From: Flavobacteriales bacterium UBA7468
Lineage (GTDB): Bacteria; Bacteroidota; Bacteroidia; Flavobacteriales_D; Crocinitomicaceae
Direction of reading: 5' to 3'
Assembly (NCBI GenBank): GCA_002478565.1
Contig: DLPC01000023.1
Coordinates: forward strand, 161,981-225,980
Length of the DNA stretch: 64,000 nucleotides
Each line of letters begins with the position of its first letter. The stretch's first letter is position 1. Positions 17,199 to 25,722 of the stretch are shown piece after piece. The notes below the pieces were generated by a model that was given only the letters and a program-made list of their open reading frames with translations, was not told the origin of the DNA and did no database searches. The position numbers and the translations under genes are program-made.

Positions 17199-18558
17199 GA
17201 ATTTGCGTATCCATTGTTTGGCCACTTCCGTTTGGAATTGGGCCCAGTGCGGGCATGAAGCGTACAACTTGATTGCGGTCAAGAAGAATGTATGAGGGTG
17301 CACTTTGAAAGGACAGTAAATCCCATAGTGCGTCATCAGGTTTTAGACCAATGAGCGGCCATTTTACTTTTTCAAAAGCTTTTGTATCTGCTTTGCTCCA
17401 GGAATTTTGTGAAGGGTAGATGGTGATGATTTGTAAAACATCTTGGTGGCGTTCGGCAACTTTTTGCAGTGCTGCAATTTCCGATATACACTTCTGATTA
17501 CCGGGTTGAAAGAAATGCAAGCAAATGATTTTATTGGGCAAATTTGTTTGAAGTTGAGCGCTCAGGTAGTTATATGAAACTTGCTTACCAACTTTTAAAC
17601 GATTGAGCTTTATAACGTGGTGCTGTGCGGCTTTGCGCAGATCATTTTGTTGCGCGTTAGAAGCAAAATGACCATAGAATGTTGTGGCCATGGCCGCCGA
17701 AATTTTTTGATTTTGCTGCAATTCAGAAATACTCAGAAATGCCACAAATTCTGCCCATGTTGTGTTGTGGATATAGGGGTCGGCTTCAAAGGCCGCAATG
17801 AGCTGCCTATAATCTAGATTAGAAAGGGCTAAAGTGGCTAAATTTCTGTTGGTTTGGTCGAGTTGATCAAAGTAATTTTGATAAAAAGCCCTAGCATACT
17901 CCAGTAATTTTGGTTGCTTATAATTGAGTGTGTCTTCACTGAGGTAAAAGCTGAATTTATCCTCTTTTGTTGGTCCGCCAATAACAGAAAAATTATCGAT
18001 TGTCAAGCCAACAGAGTACTTTATGTAGTCTTTTAAAAAGACCGAACTATCTTGATTGTAAACGGCAGCAGTTTCGTTTTTAAAAGCCCGAATTTTACTA
18101 ATAAACTCATTACTTCGGAGGTCTTTGAGTTGGTAGATTTCCGAAACATATTGATCCATCCAGGCTTCAAACCCTAAAATGCGGTAATTGATGTCGAAGG
18201 TATCTAGCTTGTAAAAAAGTAATTCTACCTCTTTTTGCGCTGCAAGGCTAGGAATACCAGCATCATCTGGAAGCTCAATGATATAACGGCCATTAGGCTG
18301 TACATAGAACCAGCTGCAACGGTCATTGCTGCAAATTTGTAACTGCTCGATTGTCGGGGTATTCCATTCAAATTGGAAAATCCCAATGCTGTCTGGTTTG
18401 ACTTCAAGAAGTAGCGTGCGTTCGTTGCTTAAATAGTTGGTGGTGTGGTAAATAGATAGGGATGGGCTATTCCAGAAAGAAAGCCCCCTTACTTTTACTT
18501 GTGCAAAAGTTTGCTGGAAATAAATAAGGAAAATAAGGATTAGCAGTCGCTTGGTCAT
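17185..18558 (-). CDS. Secreted thioredoxin-fold protein lacking the CxxC
   Basis: 457 residues from ATG 18558; a TTG at 18567 is in frame but the ATG gives a standard signal peptide ending TFAQ. The C-terminal third (about residues 330-450) has a thioredoxin-like core: a strand IICLHFF, then PGNQKC where TlpA-type proteins have WCxxC, and a cis-proline loop SAPSYILLD. Only the second cysteine remains, so the classical dithiol reaction is not possible; disulfide isomerase or binding roles remain open. The N-terminal part is beta-rich then helical, as in Bacteroidota TlpA/AhpC-like proteins with DUF4369-type heads. Located downstream of coaD in the same operon, with close or overlapping ends. 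Confidence 0.7.
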   Translation of the reverse strand: MTKRLLILIFLIYFQQTFAQVKVRGLSFWNSPSLSIYHTTNYLSNERTLLLEVKPDSIGIFQFEWNTPTIEQLQICSNDRCSWFYVQPNGRYIIELPDDAGIPSLAAQKEVELLFYKLDTFDINYRILGFEAWMDQYVSEIYQLKDLRSNEFISKIRAFKNETAAVYNQDSSVFLKDYIKYSVGLTIDNFSVIGGPTKEDKFSFYLSEDTLNYKQPKLLEYARAFYQNYFDQLDQTNRNLATLALSNLDYRQLIAAFEADPYIHNTTWAEFVAFLSISELQQNQKISAAMATTFYGHFASNAQQNDLRKAAQHHVIKLNRLKVGKQVSYNYLSAQLQTNLPNKIICLHFFQPGNQKCISEIAALQKVAERHQDVLQIITIYPSQNSWSKADTKAFEKVKWPLIGLKPDDALWDLLSFQSAPSYILLDRNQVVRFMPALGPIPNGSGQTMDTQILQLK

Positions 18559-18563
18559 GGGTC

Positions 18564-19019
18564 TCAAACGAGTAAGTCAGGTCTTGTTACAAAAGGTGAG
18601 ATGTCTGCACCATTTAAGAACATTTCGCGAATGATGCTTGAATTAATGGCACTGTGTTCTTGGTTCGTAAGGAAGAAAACGGTTTCAATTCCGGAAATAG
18701 AATGGTTCATATGGGCAATTGTACGCTCATATTCAAAATCTTTGCCATCGCGCAGCCCACGAACAATATGCGAAGCATGGATCTCTTTACAGAACTCTAC
18801 GGTCAATTTCTGAAAAGTTTGAACCTTGATATTTGGAAATCCGACAAATAAAGATTGGATGTGCGTTACTTTTTGGTCGGTACTGAAAAGCCCTTGTTTT
18901 TTAGAATTGATGCCGATGCCAATAATGACTTCGTCAAAAAGCCCTAGCGCTTTGTGCACAACTGCTTCATGTCCTTTGGTAAAAGGGTCAAAACTACCGG
19001 GGAAAAGACAGCGTTTCAT
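18564..19019 (-). CDS. coaD: Phosphopantetheine adenylyltransferase
   Basis: 151 residues. Makes dephospho-CoA from ATP and 4'-phosphopantetheine. Nucleotidyltransferase signature PGSFDPFTKGH (residues 7-17, the T/HxGH motif), RGLRDGKDFEYE (about 88-99) and INSSIIRE (about 124-131) near the usual ISSTxIR position are all present. Overlaps rsmD by four bases (start inside rsmD stop), so coupled translation is likely. Confidence 0.95.
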   Translation of the reverse strand: MKRCLFPGSFDPFTKGHEAVVHKALGLFDEVIIGIGINSKKQGLFSTDQKVTHIQSLFVGFPNIKVQTFQKLTVEFCKEIHASHIVRGLRDGKDFEYERTIAHMNHSISGIETVFFLTNQEHSAINSSIIREMFLNGADISPFVTRPDLLV

Positions 19020-19561
19020 AAATTAGGTTTAAAGAAGCTAAAGTAGACATTCCCAAAATTACGACAAAAGTCAAAATGAGGGTCTGAACTGAAATCGTCT
19101 TGTTTGCCGTGTTCGATGATCAGAAAGCCATCGGGGCGCAGCAATTTTTTGTCGAAAATTTGTGCCATGAGTTCCTCATGAAAACCAAGATGAAAAGGCG
19201 GGTCGGCAAAAATGATGTCGTATTGCACGTTTTTTGCATTTTTACAATAAATGACACAATCTGATTTATAGACTTGCATCACCGAGGCAATTTGCAAGGT
19301 TTGCACATTTTGTTTCAAATATTGAACGCAGCGTGGATGACTGTCAATCGCTAATAAGCTTGCCGCACCTCTGCTGACAAACTCAAAGGAAATATTCCCG
19401 GTTCCGGCGCATAAATCAAGCACGTCCGCATCGAGCAGATCAGTTAGATTTTCCAGCACATTGAACAAACCTTCCTTGGCATAATCAGTAGTTGGTCGCG
19501 ATGGAAAACCTGGAGGGGTTGCAAAGCGTTTTCCTTTTAGTGTTCCTCGTATGATCCGCAA
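19016..19561 (-). CDS. rsmD: 16S rRNA (guanine966-N2)-methyltransferase
   Basis: 181 residues. N-terminus MRIIRGTLKGKR is the standard RsmD start and the RPTTDYAKEGLFN segment follows. SAM motif I is LDLCAGTGNISFE (about residues 49-61) and the catalytic DPPF motif lies at about 119-122 (FADPPFHLG). The gene overlaps the end of DUF3822 by 25 bases and the start of coaD by four. The rsmD-coaD pairing is common. Confidence 0.93.
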   Translation of the reverse strand: MRIIRGTLKGKRFATPPGFPSRPTTDYAKEGLFNVLENLTDLLDADVLDLCAGTGNISFEFVSRGAASLLAIDSHPRCVQYLKQNVQTLQIASVMQVYKSDCVIYCKNAKNVQYDIIFADPPFHLGFHEELMAQIFDKKLLRPDGFLIIEHGKQDDFSSDPHFDFCRNFGNVYFSFFKPNL

Positions 19562-20283
19562 AGTATGTCGTTTTGATAAGTGAAGAGTTGAAATTCTTGG
19601 ATAGTGAAGTTTTCAAAATCCTTGAATTTCAGTAAAAGTTGTTGGATATGGTGTAGAGCTATACCTTCATTGGCTTGAGTCAAACCTAAAATGAAGGATT
19701 GATCAAGCCCTAACTTTTGTTGGTGAGCTAATAAGAAATAGATAAAGTCGCTTTCTTGTTGAAAATCATTGGCGGTACAGCTCAATAAGCGCTTTTGCTT
19801 GAAAACACTAAGTACAAACTTGCTTTCATGGAAAAAAACATGAATTTGATCAGCTTGTTTCTTTTGCGCCAAATAGTTTAATTGCAAGGATACTTCATGC
19901 TGCAATTGTTTGTGCTGTAGTTCGTTCTTGCAGTACTCAGTGAGCCATACTGGGACACTATAAATGACAACTAGTTCAAGGCTTTGGATGGTGTCGTAGC
20001 GCAATGTAAGCGTTTCTGCTAAGCGTCCGTGATTGAGTTCATAATAAGCTTGCAGCTGGGTAGCGTCAAAAAGATTACTCGGAAATAAAGTGTAATCTGG
20101 AGCAAACCATGTAATACGGTGTAAACTACTCTGTCGGAGTGCGGATTGAATAGATGTGCTCATGCGATGATTGACCAATGGTTTGTTCAAATCCAAAGGC
20201 AGTTGCTCCATACTTGTGCCCAGTTCATTTTTTTGAAGGAGCGTCAGTGTGTTTTCTGAAAAGGAAAGTACGAGTTGTTGCAT
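19537..20283 (-). CDS. DUF3822 family protein
   Basis: 248 residues, matching the size and position of DUF3822 proteins that lie directly before rsmD in Bacteroidota. Sequence alternates strands and helices in a way that recalls an actin-like (ASKHA) ATPase fold, with a SVPVWL segment and a C-terminal ILCGSYEEH tail, but no catalytic motif is certain. Function unknown. Transcribed from a TAGCTTTG -7 box at 20321-20328 and first gene of the DUF3822-rsmD-coaD-thioredoxin-like operon. Confidence 0.75.
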   Translation of the reverse strand: MQQLVLSFSENTLTLLQKNELGTSMEQLPLDLNKPLVNHRMSTSIQSALRQSSLHRITWFAPDYTLFPSNLFDATQLQAYYELNHGRLAETLTLRYDTIQSLELVVIYSVPVWLTEYCKNELQHKQLQHEVSLQLNYLAQKKQADQIHVFFHESKFVLSVFKQKRLLSCTANDFQQESDFIYFLLAHQQKLGLDQSFILGLTQANEGIALHHIQQLLLKFKDFENFTIQEFQLFTYQNDILCGSYEEH

Positions 20284-20320
20284 GATCTTGTTTATAACTA
20301 CTCTTCATTAGTGTACTGTG

Positions 20321-20328
20321 CAAAGCTA
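20321..20328 (-). promoter_or_regulatory. -7 promoter element of the DUF3822 operon
   Basis: Minus strand TAGCTTTG followed by C, exact TAnnTTTG match, 37 bases before the ATG at 20283. It lies back to back with the opposite promoter at 20336-20343. Confidence 0.65.
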
Positions 20329-20335
20329 CAATATT

Positions 20336-20343
20336 TAATTTTG
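20336..20343 (+). promoter_or_regulatory. -7 promoter element of the RecD-like helicase gene
   Basis: TAATTTTG, exact TAnnTTTG match, 23 bases before the ATG at 20367; seven bases from the divergent box, so the two promoters must share upstream DNA. Confidence 0.55.
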
Positions 20344-20366
20344 TTGTCTCCTCTTATCAGTTAAAG

Positions 20367-21791
20367 ATGTCAGCTGTACCCCATATAGATGCGTTTGTTG
20401 AGCGTTGTGCTAGCGTTTTTCAGTTCCCACTGACCAACGACCAAATTGCAGCACTTGATCAATTTGCGCAATTCTGGTACACTGAACAAAACAGAAAGGT
20501 CTGGGTGCTTACCGGTTTTGCCGGAACTGGTAAATCAACTTTGATCGCTGGTATCACACAACTATTGCGCATTGAAAAAATAAATTTTCGCCTATTGGCT
20601 CCCACAGGTAGGGCCGCAAAAGTTTTGTCCAACTATGCAGATCGGCCGGCAAGTACCATCCATAGACAAATCTATTTTTCAGGTGGCGAACTTGCGCAAC
20701 AAGGCTTAACAAAAGCCCGGAATTTACACAAGAACACCTTGTTTTTTGTCGACGAGGCCTCTATGTTGGCAGATGCCGAGACGATGGATGCCGACAATTT
20801 GCTAGAGGATTTACTCAACTATGTGTACACTGGTGAAAATTGCCATTTAATTTTGATTGGTGACCCCGGTCAGTTACCTCCCGTTGGACAACCTTATTCC
20901 ATAGCACTCAAACCACAACTCTTACTCGAGAGGTATCCGAGTTTAACCATTTATCATGCCCACCTCAATCAAGTTGTCCGCGTGAATGAACATTCAGGAA
21001 TTCTAGATTGTGCCACTAAATTGCGCGGCCTACAAAACTATCAGTTACCGCTATTTGATCGCCTAAAACCCCAACAAGTCCAGAGAATAAACGGAGGTGA
21101 ATTCCAAGAATATCTAGAATCATCTTTTTCTGAAGTGGGTACTGACGAAAGTATCTTGCTCACGATGTCAAATAAACGCGCCAACCAGTGGAATCGCGAA
21201 ATAAGAAATCGGGTCTTTTACCGAGAGGAAATTCTCGAAAAAGGAGATTTATTGATGGTTGTTAAAAACAATTATTTCTGGCTAGACCCCAATTCAAAAA
21301 TGGGTTTTATTGCCAATGGTGAATTGGCTAGAATAGACAGAGTTAGACGCTTCGAAGCACACTTTGGTTTTGAGTTTGCCTATATTGATCTTCGTTTTGT
21401 AGATTATCCTGAGCAGAGCCCTTTGAGTTGCTGGGTACATTTGTCGAGTTTGACAGATGAAGCACCTAGCCTAACAAGAGATACATTGCGCAAATTATTC
21501 TACGCGATAGAAGCCACACATTCGGATATCAAAAACAAACAAAAACGGTACCGAGAAGTAATGAAAAATCCGTTTTTCAATGCTTTACAAATCAAGTATG
21601 CACATGCGATAACAGTGCATAAAGCTCAAGGTGGACAATGGGCACATGTTTATATAGATTACGGTTTTATACCTGAAGAACGCAAAAACGACCAATATTT
21701 AAGGTGGTTGTATACCTCCGTAACGCGTGCAAGTGAAAAGCTCTATTTGCTCAATTTCCCTGACGACTATTTTATGGAATCAATGGATTAA
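20367..21791 (+). CDS. RecD-like superfamily 1B DNA helicase
   Basis: 474 residues. Walker A GFAGTGKST (about residues 50-58), motif Ia APTGRAAKVL, Walker B FFVDEASM, motif III LIGDPGQLPPVGQ and the C-terminal UvrD_C_2-type motif VHKAQGGQWAHVYID plus TSVTRASEKLYLL are intact. The N-terminus is too short to include RecD subunit-binding domains, so it is a stand-alone RecD2-like or Dda-like helicase; such genes in Bacteroidota are often named exodeoxyribonuclease V alpha subunit although no RecB or RecC is present here. Ends four bases into the convergent M61 peptidase gene. Confidence 0.85.
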   Translation: MSAVPHIDAFVERCASVFQFPLTNDQIAALDQFAQFWYTEQNRKVWVLTGFAGTGKSTLIAGITQLLRIEKINFRLLAPTGRAAKVLSNYADRPASTIHRQIYFSGGELAQQGLTKARNLHKNTLFFVDEASMLADAETMDADNLLEDLLNYVYTGENCHLILIGDPGQLPPVGQPYSIALKPQLLLERYPSLTIYHAHLNQVVRVNEHSGILDCATKLRGLQNYQLPLFDRLKPQQVQRINGGEFQEYLESSFSEVGTDESILLTMSNKRANQWNREIRNRVFYREEILEKGDLLMVVKNNYFWLDPNSKMGFIANGELARIDRVRRFEAHFGFEFAYIDLRFVDYPEQSPLSCWVHLSSLTDEAPSLTRDTLRKLFYAIEATHSDIKNKQKRYREVMKNPFFNALQIKYAHAITVHKAQGGQWAHVYIDYGFIPEERKNDQYLRWLYTSVTRASEKLYLLNFPDDYFMESMD

Positions 21792-23500
21792 TTGTTCATC
21801 CAAGCTTTCAGGGCCTTTTCTTGATGCTGATTGTTTTGCACAGACTTCACAACCGAATGCTGTGCAAAAAAATTGCGATCAACCTCAGGAATAAAGCATT
21901 CTAAAATGCGGCCAGCCCGCTCGATAAGCAAGGTTTTGTTTTGGTTTTCATGGTAGCTGAGCCAATTATCAAGGTTTGGCAGGGCCCTCATGTTATTGAC
22001 TGCAATAATAAGATCACCTAAAGATAAGCCACCCAATTCAGCCGGTGACCCAGGATAAATTTGTATAATTTGCCAATCTTTACCGACTTGAACTGTTTTT
22101 ATACCAAATCGTGCTTCGGCATAACTTGTGGCTGCCTTTTGCTGCAATTCTAGTCCAAAATATTCGAATGCCTCTGAAAGTAACTGTTCGTAAGGTGCTG
22201 ACCCGTAAACAAAATCTTTGAAAAATTCGTTGAAATCGAGACCGGAAAAATTCTCAAGCGCACGTTGGTAATCTTTTATAGAATAAGCTTTTTGTTGACA
22301 AGCAAAATCATAATAGAGTTGTTTCATGATAGTTTCAAGTCCAACTTTATTTTGGCTCGCTTGTCGTAATTTCATATCGATATAAAAGGCCAATAAACAA
22401 CCTTCAGTGTAAATAGAGACTTTGCGGCCAGGCGCACCGGGCACATAACCATCTAGCCAGGTATCAAAGGATGCATTGGCAACACTCATTGAAAAGCGGG
22501 CAGGATTGTCCAGGTGTTTCTGAACTTGTTTGCTGAGTTCTTTGAGGTATTGTTCTAATGTAAAAACGCCACTTTTAAGTAAATAGAGGTCACCCATGTA
22601 GGTGGTGATACCTTCGTAAATGAAGCCGGCTTCAGAGTAGTTTTCTTGCTTGAAATTGTATGGATACAATTCAATTGGTCTGATAGATTTGACATTCCAA
22701 ACATGATACAGCTCATGCGAGCTCACGCCAAGTAATTCGGTGTAAAGTGTGGTGAAAACATCAGCGCTTGGCCCCAAGGAAATGACCGTAGAACTTAGGT
22801 GTTCTACACCGTGATAGGCAGCGTAGGGTAAGGATTGAATCAAAAAAGTGAATTCTTTGACCGGGAACTCACCGAAATCTTCCATTTGCTTTCGAGTAAA
22901 ACGCTCAAAATCGTGAAGTAATTTGTCCCAGGGAATGAACTTTTGGTTGTTAAAGCAAATGTGAAACGTGGTGCCTTCGATCGTGTAGCTGCGACGCTCT
23001 ATTTGCGCACTGCAAATAAATGGGCTATCTGCTAACTGATCAAAATCTGTAAAGCTTGCTTTGTTATTTTCAAAGTTTACCCCAGCGGCAATTTGATATT
23101 TTTCAGGAAGATGCAATTGCACTTCTATTCCATTCTTCTCCTGAGGACTTGAGTAAATGAAGCAATTGACCGGATTGATGTAAAGTTGCTGTTCGTCGAG
23201 ATAGCTCGAGCCAGCATTGAGTTCTGCTGCGTAATAACTGTATTCAATTGTTACAAAAGCTGAAGCCTCACAAGCTACCTTCCAGGTATCTTTGCGCGTC
23301 TTGCTGAGCGCAAGCCGCTCGTTTTTGTCATTGAAGGCGCGTAATCCTTTGATGTTTTTTGCAAAATTCCCCAATTCGTAGCGCCCTGGTCGCCAACTCG
23401 CCAATTCCAAAAACAGTTCGGCTTCAGTTACCGGGATGCGCGCCTTGAACTGAATGTAGCGCGTTTGGGGTTGGTCGCAGAAGACGTCGTAGCGAATCAT
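21788..23500 (-). CDS. M61 family glycyl-aminopeptidase-like metalloprotease with PDZ domain
   Basis: 570 residues. N-terminal beta domain, then the zinc site HELYH (residues 262-266) with a downstream Glu in YEGITTY (about 295-301), as in M61 peptidases. A PDZ domain occupies about residues 470-545 (SPAELGGLSLGDLIIAVNNM). No signal peptide is evident at the N-terminus, so it may be cytoplasmic. It sits three bases downstream of the ABC-F gene and is probably co-transcribed from the promoter at 25143-25150. Confidence 0.88.
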   Translation of the reverse strand: MIRYDVFCDQPQTRYIQFKARIPVTEAELFLELASWRPGRYELGNFAKNIKGLRAFNDKNERLALSKTRKDTWKVACEASAFVTIEYSYYAAELNAGSSYLDEQQLYINPVNCFIYSSPQEKNGIEVQLHLPEKYQIAAGVNFENNKASFTDFDQLADSPFICSAQIERRSYTIEGTTFHICFNNQKFIPWDKLLHDFERFTRKQMEDFGEFPVKEFTFLIQSLPYAAYHGVEHLSSTVISLGPSADVFTTLYTELLGVSSHELYHVWNVKSIRPIELYPYNFKQENYSEAGFIYEGITTYMGDLYLLKSGVFTLEQYLKELSKQVQKHLDNPARFSMSVANASFDTWLDGYVPGAPGRKVSIYTEGCLLAFYIDMKLRQASQNKVGLETIMKQLYYDFACQQKAYSIKDYQRALENFSGLDFNEFFKDFVYGSAPYEQLLSEAFEYFGLELQQKAATSYAEARFGIKTVQVGKDWQIIQIYPGSPAELGGLSLGDLIIAVNNMRALPNLDNWLSYHENQNKTLLIERAGRILECFIPEVDRNFFAQHSVVKSVQNNQHQEKALKAWMNN

Positions 23501-23503
23501 GGT

Positions 23504-25126
23504 TTATGCGTAAAGTTCGGCCTGAAGTTGGGCGATTTTATCGTCGTTGAGGTAGTCGTCGTAGTTCATCATTTTATCGATGATGCCGTTAGGCGTCAAT
23601 TCAATGATGCGGTTGGCTACAGTGCTCACTAATTCGTGGTCATGAGAGGTGAATAGCAAAGTACCTTGAAATTCTTGCATGGCATTGTTGAGTGCCGTAA
23701 TGGATTCAAGGTCTAGGTGGTTGGTCGGCTCATCCATCAGTAGTAAATTGGCTTTGGCCAACATCATTTTGGAAAGCATACAGCGTACTTTTTCCCCACC
23801 CGATAAAACAGTAGCCATTTTCATAGCTTCTTCACCAGTGAAAAGCATACGACCTAAAAACGTGCGTAGATAAACTTCCTCGCGTTCTTCGTCTGTGAGT
23901 GCATACTGACGCAACCAATCGATAAGACTCAATTTATCTTCAAAATAATGGTGGTTGTCGTTTGGTAAATATGCGGTAGTAATAGTTGTTCCGAAGGTGA
24001 ATTCGCCGGTATCCGGTTTATTGGATCCAGCTAAAATTTCAAAGAAGTGTGTCAGTGCAACAGAATCTCTGGAAATAAAAGCAATTTTGTCGCCTTTGTT
24101 GACGGTAAGGTAAAGGTCTTTGAAGAGCGTTTTGCCTTCGACGCTTTTACTGAGGTTTTCAATACTAAGAATTTGATTGCCGGCATCGCGCTCCTGATGA
24201 AAAGTAATGCCTGGGTAGCGTCGAGAAGATGGTTTGATTTCTTCTAGATCGAGGTTATCAAGCATTTTACGACGCGAAGTTGCTTGTTTAGACTTCGCGG
24301 CATTGGCAGAAAAGCGCGAAATAAACTCCATGAGTTCTTTCTTCTTTTCTTCGGCTTTTTTATTCTTGTCTGCGCGTTGACGAGCAGCTAATTGCGAAGA
24401 TTGATACCAGAAGGTATAGTTACCAGTAAATAGATTGAGTTTGCTGAAATCGATGTCACAAATGTGTGTACAAACGGTATCTAAGAAGTGACGGTCGTGG
24501 GAAACAACAATGACGGTATTTCTGAAGTCGAGTAGGAAGTCCTCGAGCCAAGAAATGGTTTTGAGGTCGAGGTCGTTGGTTGGCTCATCGAGAATCAGTA
24601 CGTCTGGGTTGCCAAAAAGGGCTTGCGCCAAAAGCACACGAACTTTGAGGTCATTGGAGAGTTCTTCCATTAATAAATAATGCTTCGACTCATCAATACC
24701 CAAATTGCTCAGCAAGGTAGCCGCATCAGTTTCAGCGTTCCAACCTTCTAAATCTGCAAATTCTCCTTCGAGTTCAGCGGTTTTCATGCCATCCTCCTCT
24801 GAGAAATCTTCTTTGGCATAAAGTGCGTCTTTTTCAACCATGATTTCATAGAGGCGTTTGTGCCCCATAATGACGGTTTGCAAAACTTGGCATTGGTCAA
24901 ACTCAAAGTGGTTTTGTTTCAACACTGCCATGCGCTTGCCTGGTTCGAGCTCTACACGTCCCGTAGTTGGGTCTTGATCACCGGTAAGGATTTTTAGGAA
25001 AGTTGATTTCCCCGCGCCATTAGCACCGATTACGCCGTAGCAATTGCCATTGACAAATTTTACGTTGACTTCGTCAAATAAGACGCGTTTACCAAATTGA
25101 AGGGAGAGGTTGGATACCGAAAGCAT
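23504..25126 (-). CDS. YbiT-like ABC-F ATPase
   Basis: 540 residues, two ABC domains joined by a charged linker (about 245-285), no membrane segments: an ABC-F ribosome-associated translation factor. The conserved RFSANAAKSKQATSRR segment resembles YbiT. Walker A of the first domain is intact (GANGAGKST, 34-42) and the second signature is intact (LSGGE, 441-445). The first signature reads LSNDLK (156-161) and the second Walker A reads ISRDSVALTH (351-360) without the GKS/T core, so one composite ATP site looks lost. Both Walker B motifs (LILDEPTND, LLLMDEPTNH) remain. Role: likely ribosome rescue or regulation rather than transport. Confidence 0.88.
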   Translation of the reverse strand: MLSVSNLSLQFGKRVLFDEVNVKFVNGNCYGVIGANGAGKSTFLKILTGDQDPTTGRVELEPGKRMAVLKQNHFEFDQCQVLQTVIMGHKRLYEIMVEKDALYAKEDFSEEDGMKTAELEGEFADLEGWNAETDAATLLSNLGIDESKHYLLMEELSNDLKVRVLLAQALFGNPDVLILDEPTNDLDLKTISWLEDFLLDFRNTVIVVSHDRHFLDTVCTHICDIDFSKLNLFTGNYTFWYQSSQLAARQRADKNKKAEEKKKELMEFISRFSANAAKSKQATSRRKMLDNLDLEEIKPSSRRYPGITFHQERDAGNQILSIENLSKSVEGKTLFKDLYLTVNKGDKIAFISRDSVALTHFFEILAGSNKPDTGEFTFGTTITTAYLPNDNHHYFEDKLSLIDWLRQYALTDEEREEVYLRTFLGRMLFTGEEAMKMATVLSGGEKVRCMLSKMMLAKANLLLMDEPTNHLDLESITALNNAMQEFQGTLLFTSHDHELVSTVANRIIELTPNGIIDKMMNYDDYLNDDKIAQLQAELYA

Positions 25127-25142
25127 GCTGAAAATTTTTGCG

Positions 25143-25150
25143 CAAAGATA
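25143..25150 (-). promoter_or_regulatory. -7 promoter element of the ABC-F gene
   Basis: Minus strand TATCTTTG followed by C, exact TAnnTTTG match, 17 bases before the ATG at 25126 and after the stop of the upstream methyltransferase. Confidence 0.6.
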
Positions 25151-25161
25151 GGCAAAAGAAA

Positions 25162-25719
25162 TCAGCTATTTGAACAGGTGTAAATGAAGGCAGGAGGGAA
25201 GTTAAATACGGTATAATCTATTTGTACTTTAGAGAAATAGTCACCATACATTTTCTTGAGTCCTCGGGAATATTGAAACTGAATAAATTTCCCTTCAGGA
25301 GTCAGGCTATTTTTACAGCCAGTAAGAATGGAGCTGCGCAGTTCTTTTGGGAAATTAGATAGGGGTAAAGAGGAAATGATGTAATCGGCGTGTTTAAGTC
25401 CAATTTCTTTCAAAAACAAGCTGATATCAGTAGCCGACCCATGAATGAGTTTGACCTGTGGGGAAATGATTTGCTTTTGTAAATTGTTAAAAAAAGCATC
25501 ATTGAGCTCAATGACTAATAACTGACAATCTTTGGGTATTGCTTTGACCAGAGCCTTGGTGAAGACACCGGTTCCTGGGCCTAATTCAATAATGAGTTTG
25601 GCTTGGCTAAAATCTATAGGTGCCAACATTTTGGAACTCAAAAAACGAGAGCTCGGAAGCACAGAGCCAACCATTCGATTGGCCTTGAAAAATTCTCTAA
25701 GAAAGGAACGACGAGACAT
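25162..25719 (-). CDS. SAM-dependent methyltransferase, phospholipid N-methyltransferase/KsgA-like
   Basis: 185 residues. N-terminal RSFLREFF.....VGSVLPSSRFL is the start seen in PmtA-like enzymes; motif I is IIELGPGTGVFTKAL (about residues 43-57) and an acidic residue follows in LVIELND. The motif IV region reads YIISSLPLSNFP, resembling the PmtA SLPW/GLPL segment rather than the NLPY of rRNA adenine dimethylases. Substrate not determined: phospholipid head group is the best guess. Three bases after the dihydroorotase-like gene, same operon. Confidence 0.75.
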   Translation of the reverse strand: MSRRSFLREFFKANRMVGSVLPSSRFLSSKMLAPIDFSQAKLIIELGPGTGVFTKALVKAIPKDCQLLVIELNDAFFNNLQKQIISPQVKLIHGSATDISLFLKEIGLKHADYIISSLPLSNFPKELRSSILTGCKNSLTPEGKFIQFQYSRGLKKMYGDYFSKVQIDYTVFNFPPAFIYTCSNS

Positions 25720-25722
25720 AAG

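Noticed and set aside
23504..25126. An ABC transporter ATPase
   Set aside because: Two ABC domains on one chain with the ABC-F linker and no membrane partner nearby; it is a translation factor type, not a transporter.
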